Shown: piece by piece, positions 24,731-32,167 of the stretch
How positions within the stretch are numbered: the first letter of the stretch is position 1
How the letters are laid out: each line of letters opens with the position of its first letter
DNA from: Candidatus Zipacnadia bacterium
Lineage (GTDB): Bacteria; Armatimonadota; Zipacnadia; Zipacnadales; UBA11051
Direction: 5' to 3'
Length of the DNA stretch: 41,692 nucleotides
NCBI GenBank assembly: GCA_029821145.1
Contig: JALGTY010000002.1
Span: 1-41,692, forward strand
Position numbers and translations under genes: made by a program
Notes under the pieces: generated by a model
Databases searched by the model: none
The model's input: only the letters and a program-made list of their open reading frames with translations
What the model was told of the DNA's origin: nothing

Positions 24731-24789
24731 TTGTGCCAATATTGTTGCCGCCCAACTGCTACACGGGGGTGAACCGGCCTGCTGGCCGC

Positions 24790-25263
24790 TCACGTAGGTT
24801 TCACTTCGGCCTCCTCGCTGCGCACAAAGGCACCGAGGATACCATTTACGAATTTGCCGGACTCTTCAGTCCCGTATATCTTGGCCAGCTCGACGGCCTC
24901 GTTGATGGTGGCGCTCACCGGCACGTCGGGCAAGTGCATCAGTTCGGCTATCGCCAGGCGCAGGATGTTGCGATCAATTCCGGGCATCCTGTGTATGGCC
25001 CACTCATGAGAAAAGCCTTCGATGCACTCATCAATCCTTTGGTTGTCCGCAAAGTATGCTTCGGCGAGGGCGACACCGAACTGCCGGATCGCAGGAAGCA
25101 ACTTTGCGCTCTCATCGGCCTCCAGACCCCACTGGCCGACCAGCACCTCTAGCACGTGGTCCACGACTTGCAGCGCCTTGGCCGTCGTTTGCTCGCCGAC
25201 ATCGGTAGCGAATAGTATGCTCAAAGCCAGTTCTCGGGCCTTGCGCCGTGCTCCTGTCCTCAC
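24790..25263 (-). CDS. nusB: Transcription antitermination factor NusB
   Basis: 157 aa; RRKARELALSILFATDV, RNILRLAIAELMHLPDVPVSATINEAVELAKIYGTEESGKFVNGILG. Confidence 0.92.
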   Translation of the reverse strand: MRTGARRKARELALSILFATDVGEQTTAKALQVVDHVLEVLVGQWGLEADESAKLLPAIRQFGVALAEAYFADNQRIDECIEGFSHEWAIHRMPGIDRNILRLAIAELMHLPDVPVSATINEAVELAKIYGTEESGKFVNGILGAFVRSEEAEVKPT

Positions 25264-25299
25264 TACATTCCTCCGGCCGTTGTCAAGCTGCGAAGTCGC

Positions 25300-25476
25300 C
25301 TATTCGCTGGGCCCGGCCGCGAAAACACCGGCCAGGGCTCCCAGCACAATGAAAACCAAGATAAACAGGGCTGCCCAGAAGCCTTTGACGAGCCATACGC
25401 CGCCGACTATTACTCCGAAAAGAGCGCCGACCGCAGCTCGCCAGAAAGGCGCTACGTTAAGGCCGTGGGCGTTCAT
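25300..25476 (-). CDS. Small two-TM membrane protein, DUF2273-like
   Basis: 58 aa, MNAHGLNVAPFWRAAVGALFGVIVGGVWLVKGFWAALFILVFIVLGALAGVFAAGPSE; position between accC and nusB matches DUF2273 context in many bacteria. Confidence 0.6.
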   Translation of the reverse strand: MNAHGLNVAPFWRAAVGALFGVIVGGVWLVKGFWAALFILVFIVLGALAGVFAAGPSE

Positions 25477-25486
25477 AGCCTGCCTC

Positions 25487-26836
25487 CTATCCCGTTGCCA
25501 TCCGCCGCTGAATGAAGTTGAGGTCCACCTCACCGCGCCGGAAAAACGCGTTGTCCAATATCCGCAACTGGTACGGTATAGTGGTGCGCAATCCGGACAC
25601 CCGCATCCCTCGCAACGCGGCCTGCATACGCCTGATGGCCGCTTCGCGGTTGGTATCCCACGTGATGACTTTCGCTATCATCGCATCGTAGTACGAAGAG
25701 ATCTGACTGCCGCAGCCGACCCCGCTGTCAACTCTGATGCCGGGGCCCAGCGGCAAACGCCACTCTTCGATGAGCCCAGGGGAGGGTGCAAAGCCCCGGT
25801 CGGCGTCAGCGGCCAGGATGCGGCATTCAATGGCATGGCCGTTGAACCATATCTTGCCCTGTTCGCATGACAGCTCTTCGCCGGCCGCGATCCGGATCTG
25901 CTCCCGCACGATGTCAATACCGGTGAGCATCTCTGTCACCGGATGTTCGACCTGGACGCGGGTGTTCATCTCGATGAAATAGAACTTGCCGCGCTTGTCC
26001 AGGATGAACTCTATGGTGCCGGCATTGACGTAATCAGCGGCTCTTGCCGCCGTCAGGGCCGCCTCACCCAGCCGTCTGCGCAGCGAGTTGGACACTCCCG
26101 GAGCCGGCGCCTCCTCCAGCAGCTTCTGATGCCGGTACTGTATCGAGCAGTCACGTTCGCCCAGATGCACCATGTTGCCGTGGGTGTCAGCGAGTATCTG
26201 CACCTCGATGTGCCGGGCCTCGGGAATGAATTTCTCCAGGTACAACTGGTCGTTGCCGAATGCAGCTTTCGCCTCGGCCTGCGCCGAGGCCAGGAACTGT
26301 TCGAGCTGCTCGCCGTTGTGCGCGATGCGAATGCCACGGCCACCACCGCCACTGACAGCCTTGAGCATTACCGGATAGCCCAGTTGCTCAGCAATGAGTC
26401 GAGCGTCGCGGGCGTCTTCAATAGGCCCATCACTGCCTGGCACCACCGGCACACCGGCTGCACTCATCGTTGCCCGCGCCTGGGACTTGTCTCCCATCCG
26501 AGCTATCACATCGGCAGACGGGCCGATGAAAGCGATCTTGCAGGCGTCGCATATCTCGGCGAACCTGGGCACCTCGGAGAGATTGCCGTAGCCGGGGTGA
26601 ATCGCCTCGGCCCCTGTGATAACTGCCGCGCTGATGAGGTTGGCAATATTCAGGTAGCTATCCGGGTTCGGAGGCGGGCCGATGCACACGGCCTCGTCCG
26701 CCAGTTTCACATGCAGCGCAGTGGCGTCAGCTTGGGAATATACCGCAACCGTGCTTATGTTGAGTTCCCGGCACGCCTGCAAGATACGGCAGGCAATCTC
26801 CCCACGATTCGCCACCAGTAATTTCCTGAACATCAA
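25487..26836 (-). CDS. accC: Acetyl-CoA carboxylase, biotin carboxylase subunit
   Basis: 449 aa; KLLVANRGEIACRILQAC, KAVSGGGGRGIRIA, RHQKLLEEAPAPG, FIEMNTRVQVEHPVTEMLTGIDIVREQIRIA. Confidence 0.96.
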   Translation of the reverse strand: MMFRKLLVANRGEIACRILQACRELNISTVAVYSQADATALHVKLADEAVCIGPPPNPDSYLNIANLISAAVITGAEAIHPGYGNLSEVPRFAEICDACKIAFIGPSADVIARMGDKSQARATMSAAGVPVVPGSDGPIEDARDARLIAEQLGYPVMLKAVSGGGGRGIRIAHNGEQLEQFLASAQAEAKAAFGNDQLYLEKFIPEARHIEVQILADTHGNMVHLGERDCSIQYRHQKLLEEAPAPGVSNSLRRRLGEAALTAARAADYVNAGTIEFILDKRGKFYFIEMNTRVQVEHPVTEMLTGIDIVREQIRIAAGEELSCEQGKIWFNGHAIECRILAADADRGFAPSPGLIEEWRLPLGPGIRVDSGVGCGSQISSYYDAMIAKVITWDTNREAAIRRMQAALRGMRVSGLRTTIPYQLRILDNAFFRRGEVDLNFIQRRMATG

Positions 26837-26873
26837 TTGCCCCTATAGGAACGCTTCAACTCAACCGTTGAAT

Positions 26874-27221
26874 TCAGTATTGCGGATGCGTCTCACACCA
26901 TACGCGGCCGGTGCTCGGATCGTACTTGTACTCCTTGCCGCTCACCGGACATTTGCTGATCACATCCATCTTCATCTCCGCCAGCGAACTCGGCGGCGGC
27001 TGTCCTTCCATCGTCTGCATGCTCACGACCTGCCGCAACTGGTTAAGGTTGCTCTGGCATTCTATCGATTCAGCTTTCTCCATGGCGCGGGCGGGGATTG
27101 ACTTCTTCTCACCATTGCCGCCTTTATCGCCGCCCAGCCCGTATAGACCCACGGCCAGTATCCCAATAATGGCAAGCACTACAAGCATGCCAACAATCGT
27201 GAAGCCGCATCTGTTGTTCAT
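26874..27221 (-). CDS. Pseudopilin-like protein with non-canonical class III signal (GFTIVGML)
   Basis: 115 aa, MNNRCGFTIVGMLVVLAIIGILAVGLYGLGGDKGG...SIECQSNLNQLRQVVSMQTMEGQPPPSSLAEM...CPVSGKEYKYDPSTGRVWCETHPQY. Confidence 0.75.
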   Translation of the reverse strand: MNNRCGFTIVGMLVVLAIIGILAVGLYGLGGDKGGNGEKKSIPARAMEKAESIECQSNLNQLRQVVSMQTMEGQPPPSSLAEMKMDVISKCPVSGKEYKYDPSTGRVWCETHPQY

Positions 27222-27244
27222 CCCAGTGGCCTCCAGAAGGCGGC

Positions 27245-27694
27245 CTACGCTTTTGGCCTGATCGCCAGCAGGGGATCGCCGAACTGCACGGGCGCACCGT
27301 CCTCAGCGATGATGCGCGCCACGGTGCCGTCAACCGGGCTTGTCACCTCGGTGAAGTTGCGCAACGCTTCGATGGTGCCGATGCTTTGCCCTAAAGCAAC
27401 CTCATCACCGACCTCCGCCAGCGGCTCGCCGCTGGGACCGGTGCCACGGTGAAACAGGCCCACTAGATGGGCCGTGATGATGGTGGCGTCCTCAAGAGAT
27501 TCTTCGGCACTCACTTCGGCGCGGCTCTCCTCGGCCGCCTCCGGAATTCTGCTAGCCGTCTCGACCGGATGTTGGGTCCCCTCGCGCTTACGCAATCTGA
27601 TGCGCAGGTCGCCTTCGCGTACCTCCAGTTCGGCCGCACTCGAGCTACTCAGCATATCAATAAGCTGCTTGATGCGTTCCTGATCCATCTGCAA
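27245..27694 (-). CDS. accB: AccB (BCCP)-like protein lacking the biotinyl lysine
   Basis: 149 aa; N-terminal IKQLIDMLSSSSAAELEVREGDLRIRLRK and C-terminal biotinyl-domain fold LGQSIGTIEALRNFTEVTSPVDGTVARIIAEDGAPVQFGDPLLAI. EALR replaces EAMK. Confidence 0.88.
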   Translation of the reverse strand: MQMDQERIKQLIDMLSSSSAAELEVREGDLRIRLRKREGTQHPVETASRIPEAAEESRAEVSAEESLEDATIITAHLVGLFHRGTGPSGEPLAEVGDEVALGQSIGTIEALRNFTEVTSPVDGTVARIIAEDGAPVQFGDPLLAIRPKA

Positions 27695-27707
27695 GCAAAG
27701 CTCCCAC

Positions 27708-28271
27708 TCAGTTGCTGACGCGCTCTATGTATTCGCCGGTCCCCGTGTCCACCTTGATGACGGCCCCCTGGTTGATGAACAGAGGCACCGTGACCGTGAC
27801 ACCGCCCTCGATTACGGCCGGTTTGCTGCCGCCCTGGGCAGTATCGCCGCGCAGGCCCGGCTCTGTCTTTGTTACGGTCCGCTCAACAATCTGCGGCACC
27901 TCCAGGCCCAACAGCTTGCCCTGGTACGAGGCCATCATCACTGTCTCGCCCTCTTTGAGCCACTGCGCAACCTCGGTGATTTGGGCTCTGGAGATCTCGA
28001 TCTGCTCGTAGTTCTCGGTGTCCATCAGATAGAAAATGTCGCCTTGGGAGTATAGATATTGCATGTTGCGCCGGTCCACGTGGGCACGCTGCACCTTCAC
28101 ACCGGCGTTGAAGGTCTTATTGAAGACCTTGCCACTCTCGACCTCCCGCAGACGGGTTCTCACCACTGCTTGGCCTTTGCCCGGCTTGTGGTGCTCGCTG
28201 CTGACTACCTGGTACACTTGCCCGTCCAACTCAATGGTCAGACCCGGCTTGAAATCATTGACCGGAATCAC
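27708..28271 (-). CDS. efp: Elongation factor P
   Basis: 187 aa; MIPVNDFKPGLTIELDGQVYQVVSSEHHKPGKGQAVVRTRLREVESGKVFNKTFNAGVKV. Confidence 0.96.
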   Translation of the reverse strand: MIPVNDFKPGLTIELDGQVYQVVSSEHHKPGKGQAVVRTRLREVESGKVFNKTFNAGVKVQRAHVDRRNMQYLYSQGDIFYLMDTENYEQIEISRAQITEVAQWLKEGETVMMASYQGKLLGLEVPQIVERTVTKTEPGLRGDTAQGGSKPAVIEGGVTVTVPLFINQGAVIKVDTGTGEYIERVSN

Positions 28272-28524
28272 TATATCATCACTCTCACTGACATCTCGCC
28301 TGAAACTCCGTAAACCCAGCGCCAGGAGGCTATCGTAGTGCTACAGTGTAGCGTAAAGCATATCCAAAGTCAAAGACAGGCCAAGACAAGGCAGCCTCTT
28401 GCGATACAGCAGAGAGGGGCGGGGGGCAGGGCTGGAAGCGCAAGTGCACAACGTGCGCAGTCTTGCCTTCTGTCAGAGTTGGGAATGACTTAACGATCGC
28501 CGGAAGCTGCAAATGTGGTGAAAC

Positions 28525-28556
28525 ACAAAAAGCCCACGTCATGCCGACGTGGGCTC
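28525..28556 (-). terminator. Intrinsic terminator downstream of the transaldolase gene
   Basis: Perfect 10-bp stem AGCCCACGTC-atgcc-GACGTGGGCT (28531-28555), followed on the minus strand by TTTTTGTGTTT. Confidence 0.85.
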
Positions 28557-28578
28557 AGTGCTTGTCAGGTGTTGTCTG

Positions 28579-29997
28579 TTACTCGGCGACCCAGGCGATG
28601 AACTCGTCATAGCCCTCGGCAAACTGGGTGAGTGTATTGACGACCGGCAGGTAGTCGTCGAACTCGTCCACCGTCATGCCATCGGGCTCGTAGCCCTGGC
28701 GGAAGAGCTTCGACTTGTAGAGCTTTTCGAGGTAGCCTTCGGGCAGTTCCGCCCACATGCCGTTGGGATCGAGTTCGCGCGGCTCCTCGTCGAACTCCTC
28801 GATGCGGTTGGGGAAGACAGTCAGAAAGATGGGCACAGGGCCATTTTGGATTGACCGCAGAATATTCCATGGCCCGCGTCCGGAAGCCGGCAGCGGAATC
28901 GACTTGGTGAAGCCCAGGCCGCCCTCTTCGGGAGGCAGGCACAACATCCGGTATTCGCGCTGCCGAATCGCCGTAGTGCACCACTTCTTTACCTCTTCCC
29001 AATCCGATACGCCGGCGGCTTGCAGTTCCTCGCCCACCGGGTCGTCAAGGCGCCCGTCCATTTGCGTCCGGTAGCAGACCTTGGTGGTGCTGTTGCTCTC
29101 AATGGCGCCGGCGAAAGCGATCTGCTGGGGCAGCGAGAAGTTGACGGTGACGTTTATGCCCATGGCCTCGGAGGTGAGCGTCTCGGCCACGGTGATGCCG
29201 GCCTTAGTGCCGGGGACCTTGAATACGCAGTTGGGGGTGCCACCGAGGCCGACTTCCAGCCGCTCCCAGACCCAGCGGGCGCCCTCGACCATGGCCTCGA
29301 CGTTGTGCGCCTCTTTGGGTGAGAGCTGCAGTGAAACGTAGCCCATCGCGCGATCAGTCAACTCCCAGATCGGGCGGAGCAGGCGGGCGTTAGACAGGAC
29401 CACCTCGATAGTCATCGCGTAGCCAAGCTGCATCGGGTCGTAGTCAGGATAGCTCTCCTGGAGGCGGTCGCGCACCGGCGTCCAGTAACCCGGGTCTTCG
29501 GTGCGGGCGACGTTGACCAGTACCGGATTGGTAGTGACCATGGCCGCGCCCTTGTGCATGGCCTGGCGCAGATGGGCCGCGTAGTCATTACCCCAGTAGG
29601 TGTTGACTTCGCCGGCCAGCGCCATCCTGGCTAGTCTGGCCAGGTTGCTGGATGCGATAGCCGCAATCTCTTGCCTTGCGCTGGCGATCAACTCGTTGCG
29701 CCCGAATTCCTCCAGGATAGCGATGCTCTTATCGCTCTCTTCGGCGAGTTGCTCGTCACTGAGCGCCTGGTCGCCGTGACGGGACCGGTTCTTTAGATTC
29801 CAGTCAGCAAGTACGGACTGGAGATCAACAGCGTTTTCAGCCAGCAGCTCGGCGGCCTCGTTGCGCAGCTCGTCGGAGGCTGCGCCCGCGTACTGGGCCT
29901 GGAGCTCCTCGCGCCAGGCTGCGAGCTGGTCGGGTAGGTCCTGGGGCAGTGTCCTGAACATGAGATTCTCTAGTCCCTTAAGCCCTAACTCGGTCAT
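28579..29997 (-). CDS. Transaldolase family protein
   Basis: 472 aa; AAMVTTNPVLVN, YVSLQLSPKEAHN, NCVFKVPGTKAGITVAETLTSEAMGINVTVNFSL. Confidence 0.85.
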   Translation of the reverse strand: MTELGLKGLENLMFRTLPQDLPDQLAAWREELQAQYAGAASDELRNEAAELLAENAVDLQSVLADWNLKNRSRHGDQALSDEQLAEESDKSIAILEEFGRNELIASARQEIAAIASSNLARLARMALAGEVNTYWGNDYAAHLRQAMHKGAAMVTTNPVLVNVARTEDPGYWTPVRDRLQESYPDYDPMQLGYAMTIEVVLSNARLLRPIWELTDRAMGYVSLQLSPKEAHNVEAMVEGARWVWERLEVGLGGTPNCVFKVPGTKAGITVAETLTSEAMGINVTVNFSLPQQIAFAGAIESNSTTKVCYRTQMDGRLDDPVGEELQAAGVSDWEEVKKWCTTAIRQREYRMLCLPPEEGGLGFTKSIPLPASGRGPWNILRSIQNGPVPIFLTVFPNRIEEFDEEPRELDPNGMWAELPEGYLEKLYKSKLFRQGYEPDGMTVDEFDDYLPVVNTLTQFAEGYDEFIAWVAE

Positions 29998-30067
29998 TCA
30001 CTGATGCTCCCATTCTCTAATGAATTCTGTCAACCGCCTGACAAACAGTCATATCCGCACAGCAACA

Positions 30068-30097
30068 ACCTCGGCAAAGACACAGTCTCGCCGAGGT
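30068..30097. repeat. Inverted repeat in the divergent tal / accessory-locus intergenic region
   Basis: ACCTCGGC-(14 nt)-GCCGAGGT, 8-bp perfect stem. Confidence 0.55.
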
Positions 30098-30269
30098 CTT
30101 GCGGAGACTGCTGCCATTTTACCACAAATCCCTCTGATGTCCAATGCCTGAGTGTTCCCCTTCATACGCGCAATTCCTTCACAGCGGCTACGGACTTTCT
30201 TGCGCGCAGGACAAATCGTTCGCTCAGCGAACTATACGTCAGCAAATACCATCAGTCCCGGAGGCTACC

Positions 30270-32042
30270 ATGTCAGAGTTCAAAGCCGCTATAGTTCACG
30301 ACGACAGCCTGCGCGCACAGGCCAATGCCGCAGGTCGCAACTACTGGCCGGTCTATTATCGCGAAATCCTCAACCGCATGGGCCTACCACATAGCCTGCT
30401 GGGCCCCGATGAATTGACAGCCGACGATTTGGAGCAATACAACATCCTGCTGTTGCCGCCACTGCCGCAAGAGTGCCTGACAGATGCGCAGGTGAAGGCC
30501 CTGTCAGAGTGGGTGACATTCGGCGGGCTGCTGATAGGTTTTGCCACTGGCGGCCTCGATGAGCTGTTTGGCATCAGCGTGGAGGGCGTGATCGAACAGG
30601 CCGGGGATGAGTTCACCCCTTCCGCTTGCCTCCGACTGTGCGACGAGGACTTCAGTGCGGCGCTGCTGCCGCCCTACGAACGCGGTGCCGCCATGCCGGT
30701 GCTGGCCCCGATGCAGCGGCTGCGTGCCCCGGACTGCCGCGAGCTGGCGCACCTGCTGTCATTGTTCGAGCAGGACCTGCACCAGCCGGCGGTTACGTAC
30801 CGCACTGTCGGCGACGGCGCCGCATGTTACTGGGCCTTCGACCTGGCGCAGTGCACCTGGGCGATGCAGCAAGGGCGTCCGGTCTATGAAGACTACGATG
30901 GCGACAACTCACTGCGCACCATGGACCAGATCACCACGCGACCCTGGGAGGCAAATGTACCGTATGCCGATCTGATGATGTTCGCGCTGCGGCGCATCAT
31001 CGCCGAGCATGGCGGAGTGTTCCTGCACCAGCTTCCGCCTGCCGCCGACGGCTCAATTCCGGACGCGGTCTTTCACTGGGGCGGCGATGACGAAGGGGCC
31101 ACCGATGTGCAAATCCCCGCCGCTGAGTTTATGGTCGAGATGAGTCTGCCGTACCACATCAATATCATGCAGTCGCCGGTGCCCATCCACACATTGTCGG
31201 CCGAGAAGTTCAACCAACTCAAAGAACTCGGTTGTGAGACCTCAATTCATTTCAACTTCACTACTGCGGGTCAGCAGCCCTACCGTATCACACGCCAGGA
31301 CCTCGCCGACCAACTCGACGCCTACTACGAGGCCTATGGCGAGGTCCCGGTTTGCACGGTCTTTCACTGCATGACCTGGACCGGCTGGGCTGAGCCGGCG
31401 CGCTGGCTGGCCGAGCTGGGCATGAAGGGCGACAACAACCGCGCACACTGGCGCTACCCGCCGTCCAACCCGGTCAACAAGTGCAACTTCGCCTTCGGCA
31501 CCTGCTACCCGTTCCACTACTATGACGACTACAGCCAGGATAACGGCCGCATTGACTTCACTTCACAACCCGTCACAGCCTACGAGTGCGGCTACATGGG
31601 GGAAAGTGCCGAATTCAGCCACTTGCACCGCGCCATCGAACTGGCTAAGTTCTGGAATCTGACGATGAATTTGTTCTTCCATCCCATCCGTCTTACCGAA
31701 GATGCGCCGCAGGCGGCGGTCAAGGAAGCCCTGGCATATATGCAGAAGCTGGAAATGAACCCGCTCCACTTCGGCACTGACGAGATGTGCCTGTGGTGGC
31801 ATGCCAGAGATGCGTCGGCGATTGAAGCCATAGAACGCGAGGAGCAACAAGTGACCGTGCGGACACAGACCGACTATCCGGCAGGCTGCATCATCCAACT
31901 GCTGTGGCCTGACGGAGAGCCGGGCTCTGTGGAGGTCAACGGCGAGTCGGCGCGATATGTGGTTCGCGAGCAGCACAACGCCCGGTGGCTGTATGTGGCG
32001 ATGCCGACGGGCAAGGCAGAGGCTGTCATAGCGCATGTCTAA
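30270..32042 (+). CDS. GATase1-like N-terminal domain fused to polysaccharide-deacetylase-like domain
   Basis: Start MSEFKAAIVHDDSLRAQ after CCGGAGG. N-terminal YNILLLPPLPQECLTDAQVKALSEWVTFGGLLIGFATGG (ThuA/GATase-like), then FHWGGDDEGATDVQI...ETSIHFNF...YGEVPVCTVFHCMTWTGWAEPARWLAELG (deacetylase-like). Confidence 0.6.
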   Translation: MSEFKAAIVHDDSLRAQANAAGRNYWPVYYREILNRMGLPHSLLGPDELTADDLEQYNILLLPPLPQECLTDAQVKALSEWVTFGGLLIGFATGGLDELFGISVEGVIEQAGDEFTPSACLRLCDEDFSAALLPPYERGAAMPVLAPMQRLRAPDCRELAHLLSLFEQDLHQPAVTYRTVGDGAACYWAFDLAQCTWAMQQGRPVYEDYDGDNSLRTMDQITTRPWEANVPYADLMMFALRRIIAEHGGVFLHQLPPAADGSIPDAVFHWGGDDEGATDVQIPAAEFMVEMSLPYHINIMQSPVPIHTLSAEKFNQLKELGCETSIHFNFTTAGQQPYRITRQDLADQLDAYYEAYGEVPVCTVFHCMTWTGWAEPARWLAELGMKGDNNRAHWRYPPSNPVNKCNFAFGTCYPFHYYDDYSQDNGRIDFTSQPVTAYECGYMGESAEFSHLHRAIELAKFWNLTMNLFFHPIRLTEDAPQAAVKEALAYMQKLEMNPLHFGTDEMCLWWHARDASAIEAIEREEQQVTVRTQTDYPAGCIIQLLWPDGEPGSVEVNGESARYVVREQHNARWLYVAMPTGKAEAVIAHV

Positions 32043-32043
32043 C

Positions 32044-32104
32044 CCGCGTTATTCATGAACGCGTGGCTCGGCCTGCCCTGAGCAACGTCGAAGGGCAGCC
32101 CGAG
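32044..32104 (-). repeat. Dispersed intergenic palindromic repeat, copy 3
   Basis: Reverse complement reads CTCGGGCTGCCCTTCGACGTTGCTCAGGGCAGGCCGAGCCACGCGTTCATGAATAACGCG; stem CTCGG.CTGCCCT/AGGGCAG.CCGAG. Confidence 0.75.
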
Positions 32105-32167
32105 GTCGTTCAGGTTATGCAGGCGAAGTTGTCATCCGTAACTCTCTCAGCCAAAGAGGTGACGGTA

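Noticed and set aside
31985-32167. N-terminal extension of paralog A ORF and of the 30144 ORF
   Set aside because: The extension of paralog A is repeat copy 3 translated (ARPALSNVEGQPEV), and internal ATGs with a signal peptide (32168) or SD (30270) are better starts.
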